A DNA stretch of 64,000 nucleotides from Burkholderiaceae bacterium (GTDB lineage: Bacteria; Pseudomonadota; Gammaproteobacteria; Burkholderiales; Burkholderiaceae_D): contig SCTK01000024.1 in assembly GCA_004298905.1 (NCBI GenBank), positions 24,157 to 88,156 of the forward strand, read 5' to 3'. Position numbers and translations under genes: made by a program. Positions 54,930 to 63,244 of this stretch are shown piece after piece. Within the stretch, counting starts at the first letter, position 1, and every line of letters starts with the position of its first letter. The notes under the pieces are model-generated. The model had not been told where the DNA came from. It did not search any database and saw nothing but the letters and a program-made list of their open reading frames with translations.

Positions 54930-55595
54930 CTAGCCGTAGGGGTGTTGTGCGAGGCCGGCGTCGGCGAGGATGACCCGCACCCGCGCCGGCGTGACGTACT
55001 GCCCGAGCGGCGGCGTGACGTTCGCGGCCCGGCCCACGCTGACCGATCCGATGGACGCCGACGACACCACAGCTTGCGTGCCGTGTTCGTCGCCGCCCTC
55101 CAGCCACCACTCGACCCACGCACAGGTCGCGTCGCGCAGTGCCGCGATCACCTTGTCTTGCGTCGGGTCACCATCGGCGTCGACGGCGTACACGGCGGAT
55201 AGCAGTTCCCGGTCGACCAGTTCGGTCGCGTGGGCGAGCTGCCGGTCCGCGTCGAGGGGCACGTCGGTGCCGGACCCGGACGCGTCGAGCCAATCCGACA
55301 GGTTCTTCGACGTGGCGTATGAGCGGCGCAGTGTGGCGGGGGAGCCGGTGACGCGCCGGCGCACCTCGACCGTCTTGGGCCCGCCCGTACCGTCAACCGA
55401 CCATGTGAGGTACCACAGCCCCGACATGGTGTACGTGACCGAGCGTGTCCACACGCCGCCGTCACCGTCGGGTACCTCAAGGTCGGCCGTGGTGCGGTCC
55501 GGCAGCAGCGCCGACAGGGTTACCGTCGTCGTGCCGTCGTACGGGTCGACGGTCAGCGTCAGGTCTTCCGCGTCGCCCACCTCGAAATCAGCCAC
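54930..55595 (-). CDS. Head-tail adaptor-like protein with N-terminal beta domain
   Basis: 221 residues, GTG. Residues 1-85 form a beta-rich domain (DLTLTVDPYDGTTTVTL). Residues 95-221 have SKNLSDWL, RQLAHATELVDRELLSAVYAVDADGDPTQDKVIAALRDATCAWVEWW, as in phage head-tail adaptors (gp6/gp15-type helical bundles). First connector gene after the surface-protein block. Confidence 0.65.
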   Translation of the reverse strand: MADFEVGDAEDLTLTVDPYDGTTTVTLSALLPDRTTADLEVPDGDGGVWTRSVTYTMSGLWYLTWSVDGTGGPKTVEVRRRVTGSPATLRRSYATSKNLSDWLDASGSGTDVPLDADRQLAHATELVDRELLSAVYAVDADGDPTQDKVIAALRDATCAWVEWWLEGGDEHGTQAVVSSASIGSVSVGRAANVTPPLGQYVTPARVRVILADAGLAQHPYG

Positions 55596-55609
55596 CAGAC
55601 ACCCCCCGT

Positions 55610-57868
55610 TCAGCCGGCTTTGTAGGCGGCAATGAGGCTGATCGCGACCGCCGGCGCGGCCAGCGCCGGCGAGTACGTGTACGGGCCGTGCGCCCCCACC
55701 GACCGGTACGCCGGATACGTCGAGGCGTTCGCCCCACCGATGGCGGTCAGCGGGCGGAACGTGATGTCCGGCGTCGGCGTGTCCGACCCCGGGCGCATCG
55801 CCATCGTCACCGCCACCAACAAATCGTTGTCGTTGACCGTGGTTGCGGTCACGCTCGGCGTCGCGGACGTGTCGGAATGGCCGTTGACCACATCAATGTC
55901 AGTCGGTACGAGTAGCCCACCGAACTCGCCGAAACCGGCCTGCCGGTTCGCGACGGACCCCCCGTAGCTGACCAGGAACTGGTCGCCGGGCGAGATGTCG
56001 TTGTCCAACACGCTGCGGACGATGTTTCCCCGCAGCGTGTGCGCAGGGTCAGCGCCGGAACGGTCGACGTGCCACGTGTTGCCGGCCGTGTCGGTGACCA
56101 CCGCGTCCGCGCCCCGGTACCCCCCACTCAGCCAACCGATGACGGTGTGGCCGGCGGGGATGCCATCACCGGAGTACGGCACGGGAAGGGTGGCCGCCGC
56201 CCCGTCGGCGACCGCGGAGCCGCATTCGTCGATCAGGAAACCGTTGCCGGTGACTGGCGGGTTGACGTCGACCGGGCCGGCGCGTAGGGCGAGCATGAAC
56301 GACAGCCACATCCGGGGCAGGCCCAGCGTCGGCCGGTACTTGCGGTTACTGCTCACATCGTTGACCGGCTGGTCAGCCGAGTTGAGTACCAGCCCGATCG
56401 GGCCGGTACTGGCGGCGCGGGTGTGGCTGGTCCAGGGCTGCGTGTTGTCTTCGGTGTAGCCGTCGGCGATTACGCCGACGACAACGTTGCTGCCGATCAG
56501 CAGCACGTTCGGCACCGTGTTGGTGATGCCCGTGTTGAGGCCCGGGGTGATTGACGGGTTCGGTGTCTTGTTCGGCGACTGCCCGGCCAGGCTCTGCCCC
56601 GAGTTCGACGCGTCGAGGACAGTGATGGAGTCGATGCCGGTGGCAACGAACACTTTCATCACGCACTCATCCGTCGAGCTGCCGGTCGTCAGCTCGATCT
56701 GGTCGCCGACGTCCAGGGCCGCGTCGGCCTGCCCGGACAGCCACGTGCCGCGGATCGTGTGCGGGATCGGCGGCACGTTGGTCAGGTCGCCGTCAGAGGC
56801 CGCGCGCAGCACCTCGTAACTGTTCAGGCCAGAGTCGAGGATCGTCGGGTTACCCGCCGTGTAGGTGTGCGCGGCGAAGATGACGATGCGCGAGCCCGGC
56901 GTGACCGCGCGGGGCAGCGTGTACCGCAGTTTCGTGCCGGCCGTCGACCGCGACGCGATGCCGAGTTCGGTTAGTGTGGCGGTGCCGGGCGGCGATGGGC
57001 GTACCGCAAGGTAGTGCGCTTTGATCCGGCTGGGCGATACCAGGTCGTTGTGCATTTCGACCTTGCACAGGTCGCCTTCCCAAAAGGCGCCAGTCAGGGC
57101 CGCCGTCGCGAACCGCAGTGCCGCGTCGCCTTCCGTGGGCGTGATGTTGTACGCCGCATTGTTGTTGATGTTCCGAAACACACCGTTCTTAAATATTTCG
57201 GTGTATCCCTGCGGGTACAGCCCCGACGTGTCCCGGCAGTTGATAATGAAAAAATAGTAATTCCACTCGCCCAGCACCACCGGGTCCTGGTAGTACGAGC
57301 CCGCGCCGAGGTTGACCGTGGCCGGCGGGATCGGGGCCAGGTTGTTGACGTATCCCGATGTGCGGTTGGGTCTGGCCGGGGTAAACCCGTACTGCGCGAG
57401 CCAGTCCACGCCTTCATGCCGCGAGTACTGCCGGGCGAAGAATTCCGAGTGGCCGGGCCCTTCCTCGTTCATCCCGAGGATGTACGTGTACGGGGCTATG
57501 CCGCTCGGACTCTTGGTGTTCGGCTCCTCATTGGTGAAGTCGAAAACGGTGTTGCGGTACCAGAAACCAAAGCACAGAACGCCGGTCGTCGCCGGGGACA
57601 GGGCACTGTGGTGCGCGACCTCGTAGTAGTCGCCGTCACCATTGAAATGCGTACAGTTGTCGCCATTTTCGAACTCGCCGACCAGCGTCGTCGGCGAGCC
57701 GTGCGCGACCGCGGTGTGCCCGTTGCCGGTCGCGTCGGCACCCGACCCGCCCAGCGGCCAGTACGCGACCAGGGTCGGCTCGGCCAGGACCAGCTCGTCG
57801 TATGCGGTGAGTACCACCGGGTCGTACTGCCGCTGCATGTGCCGCCGGGGCGACAGGCGCGGCCTCAC
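55610..57868 (-). CDS. LamG-type surface/decoration protein
   Basis: 752 residues, GTG 57868 in a GTGA overlap, or ATG 57838. Residues about 35-280 form a LamG-like concanavalin domain: LVAYWPLGGSGADATGNGHTA, HFNGDGDYYEVAHHSALSP, then LGEWNYYFFIINCRD and SPSRIKAHYLA. The next 330 residues are beta-rich with a duplicated feel (VTPGSRIVIFAAHTYTAGN and HTVIGWLSGGYRGADAVVTD). LamG domains bind glycans; it may be a capsid- or tail-surface protein that attaches to cells or mucus. Confidence 0.65.
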   Translation of the reverse strand: MRPRLSPRRHMQRQYDPVVLTAYDELVLAEPTLVAYWPLGGSGADATGNGHTAVAHGSPTTLVGEFENGDNCTHFNGDGDYYEVAHHSALSPATTGVLCFGFWYRNTVFDFTNEEPNTKSPSGIAPYTYILGMNEEGPGHSEFFARQYSRHEGVDWLAQYGFTPARPNRTSGYVNNLAPIPPATVNLGAGSYYQDPVVLGEWNYYFFIINCRDTSGLYPQGYTEIFKNGVFRNINNNAAYNITPTEGDAALRFATAALTGAFWEGDLCKVEMHNDLVSPSRIKAHYLAVRPSPPGTATLTELGIASRSTAGTKLRYTLPRAVTPGSRIVIFAAHTYTAGNPTILDSGLNSYEVLRAASDGDLTNVPPIPHTIRGTWLSGQADAALDVGDQIELTTGSSTDECVMKVFVATGIDSITVLDASNSGQSLAGQSPNKTPNPSITPGLNTGITNTVPNVLLIGSNVVVGVIADGYTEDNTQPWTSHTRAASTGPIGLVLNSADQPVNDVSSNRKYRPTLGLPRMWLSFMLALRAGPVDVNPPVTGNGFLIDECGSAVADGAAATLPVPYSGDGIPAGHTVIGWLSGGYRGADAVVTDTAGNTWHVDRSGADPAHTLRGNIVRSVLDNDISPGDQFLVSYGGSVANRQAGFGEFGGLLVPTDIDVVNGHSDTSATPSVTATTVNDNDLLVAVTMAMRPGSDTPTPDITFRPLTAIGGANASTYPAYRSVGAHGPYTYSPALAAPAVAISLIAAYKAG

Positions 57869-58443
57869 CGGTAGTCAACCCCGGTAAGGGTGCCCGTGAA
57901 GTTGGCACCACCGTCGACGGTCTCGAACACGGCCCCGTCTTTGCTGCCCGGGTCCGTCGACCACGTGGGCGGGGTGTCCTCGGGCCATTCGGTGTCGGCG
58001 AACGTCGGCGTTTTGGACCCGACCTCGCCCTGCACCAGGTACAGCATCACGAGGCCGACGTTCGGCGCGTCGGGGGCGCCGGTGATCGTCACGGTCGTGT
58101 CATGGTCGAGGATCAGGGTCTGTACCGGCCCGTTGCCGAGGTCGATGGTGGTCGCGGCACCGGTCGTGGTCTGCTCGTACGCGACCTCGGGGTGCGCGGC
58201 CGGGTCGAGGTTGTGTACCGCGATCCGCGCCTCGATCCCTGCGTTGCTCGACCGGACGTGGTTACGGTCGTCCTCCGCGTCGGTGAGGATCGTGGGCAGC
58301 GCGTCGGCGATCGCGACCGCCTCGGCGGTGGCTTCCGACGTGTCCTCGGTGGTCAGCTCCCACCGGTCGCTGTTCGCCAGCCGCACATTCGGCGAGCTGT
58401 ACGTCGCGGTCTGACCGGTGTCCAGGTTCAGGTACGTGTACAC
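57865..58443 (-). CDS. Virion surface protein, beta-rich
   Basis: 192 residues, GTG start. N-terminal YTYLNLDTGQTATYSSPNVRL, then a helical segment, and a beta-rich C-terminal domain with TIDLGNGPVQTLILDHDTTVTI, as in fibre or knob domains of tail proteins. GTGA overlap with the LamG gene. Likely a partner. Confidence 0.55.
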   Translation of the reverse strand: MYTYLNLDTGQTATYSSPNVRLANSDRWELTTEDTSEATAEAVAIADALPTILTDAEDDRNHVRSSNAGIEARIAVHNLDPAAHPEVAYEQTTTGAATTIDLGNGPVQTLILDHDTTVTITGAPDAPNVGLVMLYLVQGEVGSKTPTFADTEWPEDTPPTWSTDPGSKDGAVFETVDGGANFTGTLTGVDYR

Positions 58444-58491
58444 GCGTAGCGCTCCCGTCGAAAGGCGGTCGGGGCTTAGGGATGGGGCGGG

Positions 58492-59643
58492 TTAGACGCC
58501 GAGCAGCGCCATGGTCGAGTTGGGGGAGCTGGTCGGCGCCACATACTCGACGGCCGCCCACAGGTCGGAAACCTGGCATTTGTTCGTGCCGGCCGTGCTG
58601 GTGATAACGCCGATCTGCGCCGTGTCGAGGGTGCCGCGCGTCCACGCAGACCCGTCCGGGTCGGTGTAGGTGATGAGAGGGTGCACCGCGGCCTGCGCCC
58701 CGTTGGTGACCCACGTCGTCGAGTTCGGCACGATCGCCGCGCTCTGACTCTTGGTGCCCGATGGCGCTTTCTCGATCTGCGCCTTGAAAGCCGCGGTCGC
58801 GTCGGCGGTGTCGTTGTTGTACCGCACCCCGACGGCAACAACATTGACCGTGGAGCGGGGCGGTATCGCGGTCGCGTCAATGCCGTACATGTCGGCGTGG
58901 TTGAGTGTGCCGTCCTTGACCAGAGTCACCCCGTCGTCGGGGGTTTCCTCACTGACCGACCCGAAGTTCGTGCCGGCCGCCGAGCTACCACCGATCGTCC
59001 ACTGTGTACTGTCACCGGCCGCGTTGGGGTGGCAGTGCACGATGCTGCCGGCGCCGGGCCATGTGTTCTGCGAACCGCCCGTGCTGTCGTTGACGGCGAT
59101 GTCATCCATGTACAGGTCGGCGGTGCAGGTGGTACGCACACCGACGTCGACGCGCGCCCACTGCCCTTGAATGCTGTTGTTGCCGCTGCCGAACTGCACC
59201 CCGTCGAGCAGGCCGGTCAGCACACCCGTCGCCGCGGATGCGTTGTTCTGCATCTCCACCCGGTACCAGGTGGCCGTCGACAGTGCCGAGCTGGCCGTGC
59301 TGACCGTCGACCCGGTGGTGTTTATCAGGTTCAGCGTGCCGTCGGTGTTGAGCCGCATCCGGGCGACCGTCGTCCCGCTTTGGTTGATCCACCGGATGAT
59401 GTCGGTGTTCACCGACGGCAGCGACGCAATGTACAGGTACAGGCGGGCGAAACCCGACCGGCCCTGGTCGCTGGTGGTCAGGTTGATCCGCACCTGCGTG
59501 GTGCCGCTGCTCGTGTTGTTCCGCAGCGCGTATTTGCCCGACCGCACGATCGACGTTTGTATGGTCGCCGACGAGTTGGTGGTGTACTCGACGCCGCTGC
59601 CGGTGCTGTTGAGCTCGAAACCGCAGGTAACCAATCTCGCCAT
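58492..59643 (-). CDS. LamG/concanavalin-like surface protein
   Basis: 383 residues, ATG. First 200 residues are a jelly-roll: VRSGKYALRNNTSSGTTQVRI, ARLYLYIASLPSVNTDIIRW, ATWYRVEMQNN and DLYMDDIAVND, which fit concanavalin A-like lectins. The second half is another beta domain (SGVRYNNDTADATAAFKAQ type). A glycan-binding or host-attachment role is inferred. Confidence 0.6.
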   Translation of the reverse strand: MARLVTCGFELNSTGSGVEYTTNSSATIQTSIVRSGKYALRNNTSSGTTQVRINLTTSDQGRSGFARLYLYIASLPSVNTDIIRWINQSGTTVARMRLNTDGTLNLINTTGSTVSTASSALSTATWYRVEMQNNASAATGVLTGLLDGVQFGSGNNSIQGQWARVDVGVRTTCTADLYMDDIAVNDSTGGSQNTWPGAGSIVHCHPNAAGDSTQWTIGGSSAAGTNFGSVSEETPDDGVTLVKDGTLNHADMYGIDATAIPPRSTVNVVAVGVRYNNDTADATAAFKAQIEKAPSGTKSQSAAIVPNSTTWVTNGAQAAVHPLITYTDPDGSAWTRGTLDTAQIGVITSTAGTNKCQVSDLWAAVEYVAPTSSPNSTMALLGV

Positions 59644-59653
59644 ACGGGCGGCC

Positions 59654-59932
59654 TTACTCGGCGGGTCCGGTTATGACGTTCTCGACGCCGACCAGCTCGG
59701 CCAGGCTCGGCGGTACCGGCACCGTCTCACCCGGGGCGGCCTTGTCCGCGACGTCCTGCCCGAACTTCGCAGCAACCGCGTCGATTCGCGCCCTCATGTC
59801 GTCGGCGTCGGCCAGGTCGCCGTACACGTCCTGCTCCAACACATGCCCGGCGGCGCTGGTCATCACGACCCGCACACAGCCCTTGTCGGTGTTCACGCCG
59901 CCCACCTGCGGGATAACCCACGTAACGTCCAT
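59654..59932 (-). CDS. Small hypothetical protein of the surface module
   Basis: 92 residues, ATG inside a CCACAATGGAC motif. Beta-hairpin then helix (VVMTSAAGHVLEQDVYGDLADADDMRARIDAVAAKFG). Unknown. It lies between two surface-protein genes. Confidence 0.5.
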   Translation of the reverse strand: MDVTWVIPQVGGVNTDKGCVRVVMTSAAGHVLEQDVYGDLADADDMRARIDAVAAKFGQDVADKAAPGETVPVPPSLAELVGVENVITGPAE

Positions 59933-59949
59933 TGTGGATCGGTCCTCCG

Positions 59950-61329
59950 TTAGCTGGTGGCCTTAATGACCTTCGCGAAAACCTTGAGGGAGGTCGTGCC
60001 GGCCGAACACTGCGCGGTCCAGTTGTTGTTCGCCGTCGTCTGCTTGACCGACCCGGACTCGTTGACCGCGAAACCGCGGGTCTCGCCGGCGGGAACGTAA
60101 ACGTTGAGCCTGATCGTGCCGGCGGTCGAGTCCCGGATCGCGACCTCACACGGGGTGCCGCCGCTGTTGGAAAGCATGAGGATGTGAAGGTGCTGTTTGT
60201 TCGATGCGTCGGCGGCGACGATCGTGGTTTCGCTGGTGCTGTTGGTGATGGTCGTCGAGGTGTCGCTGTTGTTTTCCGCGAGCGACTGCGTGGTGAGTAG
60301 CCGTTGGAACTTGTCGCCGCGCAGGCTGCCGCGTTGCCCGTCGGACAGCGCGGTAGGAAGGGCGGTGTGTGCGACGAGGCCGCCCTTGACGGGGTTGCCG
60401 GAGTCGGCCGAGCCGGTCGCGACGTCGCCGGCGGTGCCCGAGGCGGTGACTGTCCCGGAGATCGGTACGGCGCTCTGGTCGCTGGCGATGGCCACGGCAA
60501 AGCTGTTCGCCATGGTCTTCTGCCCCAACGATGTGGGGAACAGTGCGATCAGGCTGGTCAGCCGCTGCGCGATGCGCTGCAACCGCCCGTTCAAACCCGA
60601 GCTGGCCGTGTCTGTCGCCGGCGCCGTCTCCGTCAGGCTGCCGGTCTTCGTGTCGAAATCCGTGGTGGTGAGCACGCCGGCCAGGGTGGCGTCGGTCGCC
60701 ACACCGGACACCGTGGCAGGCACTGCCGACTGGTCCGACGCGATCACCACCGCGAATGATGCCGCCGACGCCTTTTGCCCGAGGCTCGTCGGGAACAGTG
60801 CGATCAGCGACGTCAACCGTTGCGCGATGCGTTGCGCGCGGCCGTTTAGCCCCGAGCTGGCCGTGTCCGTGGCTGGCGCAGTCTCCGTGAGGCCGCCGAC
60901 CTTCGTGTCGAAATCCGTTGTGGTCAGTACGCCGGCCAGCGTGGTTTCGGTCGCGAGGGTTGCCGACGATACGGGCACCGCAGACTGATCCGACGCGACC
61001 ACGACGGCCAAGGATGCGGCCGAGGCTTTCTGCCCGAGCGAACCGGGCAGCAGCGCGATCAGGCTAGTGAGTCGTTGCGCGATGCGCTGCGCACGTCCGT
61101 TCAGACCCGAGCTGGCCGTGTCTGTGGCCGGCGCGGTTTCGGTGAGCGCCCCGACCTTGCTGTCGAAATCGGTGGTGGTCAGCGCGCCCGCGAGGGTCGC
61201 CTCGGTGGCCGCGCCCGAGGGCAACGCCGACGCGACAACCGTGACACTGCCGGTGTCGACTTCGGTCACTTTCGCGTCAAGGTCGGCGACCGTGTCTTGC
61301 GTTGCGTACCTAGCGCCCGATGACCCCAT
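59950..61329 (-). CDS. Repeat-containing virion protein (SDQSAVPV type)
   Basis: 459 residues, ATG. Begins MGSSGARYA. Three modules of about 88 residues follow at about 40-300, each with LTTTDFD(S/T)K, TAPATDTASSGLNGR, RIAQRLTSLIAL and ASDQSAVP. The C-terminal 150 residues are a beta domain (ETRGFAVNESGSVKQTT). The ASDQSAVPVS phrase occurs in many phage structural proteins. It is probably a surface filament. Confidence 0.65.
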   Translation of the reverse strand: MGSSGARYATQDTVADLDAKVTEVDTGSVTVVASALPSGAATEATLAGALTTTDFDSKVGALTETAPATDTASSGLNGRAQRIAQRLTSLIALLPGSLGQKASAASLAVVVASDQSAVPVSSATLATETTLAGVLTTTDFDTKVGGLTETAPATDTASSGLNGRAQRIAQRLTSLIALFPTSLGQKASAASFAVVIASDQSAVPATVSGVATDATLAGVLTTTDFDTKTGSLTETAPATDTASSGLNGRLQRIAQRLTSLIALFPTSLGQKTMANSFAVAIASDQSAVPISGTVTASGTAGDVATGSADSGNPVKGGLVAHTALPTALSDGQRGSLRGDKFQRLLTTQSLAENNSDTSTTITNSTSETTIVAADASNKQHLHILMLSNSGGTPCEVAIRDSTAGTIRLNVYVPAGETRGFAVNESGSVKQTTANNNWTAQCSAGTTSLKVFAKVIKATS

Positions 61330-61365
61330 CGTGGACCCCTCTATCTCTCGCTGGAGCTGGAGCCG

Positions 61366-63186
61366 CTAGGCGATGCGCTCAACCATGTACGAGTCGACGT
61401 AGCAGTCGGCGGTGCTGACTGCGGTGCCGAGCGTGACCGTCAACTTCAGGGCGGGATTCGTCGTCATGTCGACGCTGCCCGAGGCGCCGCCGGTCAGGAA
61501 CGCGGCGTCGACCTGCCACCCGACAGTCGACGGGGTGGGGAAGAACAGGGTCGCGTCGATGTACTGAGTGCTTGTCGTCGGCACGTACAGGCTGCCGCGC
61601 AACGTCCAGCGCCCACGGTTGGCGTTGTTGTTTGCATTGAACGTGCTCGTATCCATGAGCAGGGTCGCGCCGAGGTATAGCCTCCACCGCTGCGTGACGG
61701 CGCTGCCGCTGCTGTTGATCCAGTCCCCGGCGGCTTGGAATGGGTACACGTAGTCGGCGGCCGCGGCGGTCAGTGTGACTGTCCACAGGGTCGTCTCGGT
61801 CGTGTCGTTGACCACGCCGACCCGTGTGCCGGAACGGGCGATGACGGTGCGGGTGCCGACGACGCCGGCGCCGTTTTGTAGCCACGCCGAGCCGCTGGAC
61901 AGGTACGGGGTGCCAGTCGCCGTGTCGAGCCACGTGTACCCGGCGTTACCTGCCGCTGCCGATGGGCGGCTGCCGAGCGCCCCGCCGTTGTGCACTGTGG
62001 TCCAGGGGATCGGGTCGGCTGCGCCGGCGAGGTGCGCCGCGGCGTGCACCGTGCCGGCCGCCGTTTGAATCCACGCCGACCCGTTGCTCTGGTACGGGGC
62101 AACGCCCTGACTGTCGTTCGTGACGACGTACGTATATCCGTTGTTGTCCGCGCCGGCGGCCTCCCGGCTGGCGAGCAGACCGCCGCCGTGGACCCGGGTC
62201 CACAGGATCGCGTCGTTGCCGCCGGCGAGGTGCTGCAACCCGTGGTCGACGGGCACCCGCGGCCCCTTGGGCACGAGCAGGTCCGGCATGTAGTCGCGCA
62301 CGGTGCCGTCGGTCAGTCGGATGACCGACCCGGACCCGTCGGCCCGGATTTTCGCCAGCGAAAAATGCGTGTCGGTCCCGTACTCGAAGCGGTGGAAATA
62401 CAGGTACGCGCCGGTCTGGTCCCACGCGCCTTTACTGTTCGCGTTGCCGTCGTTGAGGATCGTCGTGATGCTGCCGCCGGCGTCGTCGACGGTACGCAGC
62501 GCCCACTGGCCGATCAGGTGATCGCCGTCGGGGGCAACCATTTCGGTCAACATCACGACCGTGTGCCCGTCGGGCGAATAGTTCGGGTCAAAGTTCGGGG
62601 TTGTGGCGCCGTCGCTCGTGAGGGCCGTCGCGGCGCCGCCCGAGGATGACACGACGTACACGTTGCTGGCCCGGCAGAACACGATCTTTGTTCCGTCCGG
62701 CGATGGGCTGGTGTCCGTGACACCCGTGGTCACGCCGGTGACGGTGATCGCCGTCGGGGTGCCGCCCTCGGCGGGCACGGTGTAGATCAGGGTGTTGGTG
62801 TGCCCGCCCGCAAAAACGATCGTGCGCCCGTCCGGCATCCAGTTGGGCGTAAAGATGTACGACGGGGCGCCTTGCCAGTCCTGCGCGACGATCTGCACCG
62901 GGTTGGTGCCGTCAACGTTGGCGACCCAAATGGATTGTTGGCTGAAGTCACTGTCGTAATTGGACAGTGCCGCGGGGGCGCGCATGAACAGGATCCGCGT
63001 GCCGTCGGGGCTGATCTTGCACCACCACGACTGATACAGCGGATTCGCGGTGATCTGCCTCGGGTTGGACCCGTCGATGTTGCAGTGAAAGATTTCACTG
63101 TTGCCCGCCGCGGACGTGCGGTTGAAAAACACGCCGCCGCCGGTGGGGACGCTAGCGGTGAGGTCGTACCGGCCGGATGACCCCAT
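61366..63186 (-). CDS. TolB-like beta-propeller surface protein
   Basis: 606 residues from ATG 63186; the frame is open above but lacks a better start. Starts MGSSGRYD, like its neighbour. Residues about 10-290 have repeated TolB-type blades: ISPDGTRILFMRAP, NWMPDGRTIVFAGG, PSPDGTKIVFCRA, YSPDGHTVVMLTE. After that come two fibre-type modules (HLAGGNDAILWTRVHGGG and HLAGAADPIPWTTVHNGG) and a C-terminal jelly-roll. A soluble beta-propeller on a virion is likely for binding. Confidence 0.7.
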   Translation of the reverse strand: MGSSGRYDLTASVPTGGGVFFNRTSAAGNSEIFHCNIDGSNPRQITANPLYQSWWCKISPDGTRILFMRAPAALSNYDSDFSQQSIWVANVDGTNPVQIVAQDWQGAPSYIFTPNWMPDGRTIVFAGGHTNTLIYTVPAEGGTPTAITVTGVTTGVTDTSPSPDGTKIVFCRASNVYVVSSSGGAATALTSDGATTPNFDPNYSPDGHTVVMLTEMVAPDGDHLIGQWALRTVDDAGGSITTILNDGNANSKGAWDQTGAYLYFHRFEYGTDTHFSLAKIRADGSGSVIRLTDGTVRDYMPDLLVPKGPRVPVDHGLQHLAGGNDAILWTRVHGGGLLASREAAGADNNGYTYVVTNDSQGVAPYQSNGSAWIQTAAGTVHAAAHLAGAADPIPWTTVHNGGALGSRPSAAAGNAGYTWLDTATGTPYLSSGSAWLQNGAGVVGTRTVIARSGTRVGVVNDTTETTLWTVTLTAAAADYVYPFQAAGDWINSSGSAVTQRWRLYLGATLLMDTSTFNANNNANRGRWTLRGSLYVPTTSTQYIDATLFFPTPSTVGWQVDAAFLTGGASGSVDMTTNPALKLTVTLGTAVSTADCYVDSYMVERIA

Positions 63187-63244
63187 GGCAGCTCGCCTCC
63201 AGTGCGCGGGTGGGAAAGACGGGGGCGGTGCGGTGTGGGTGGTG

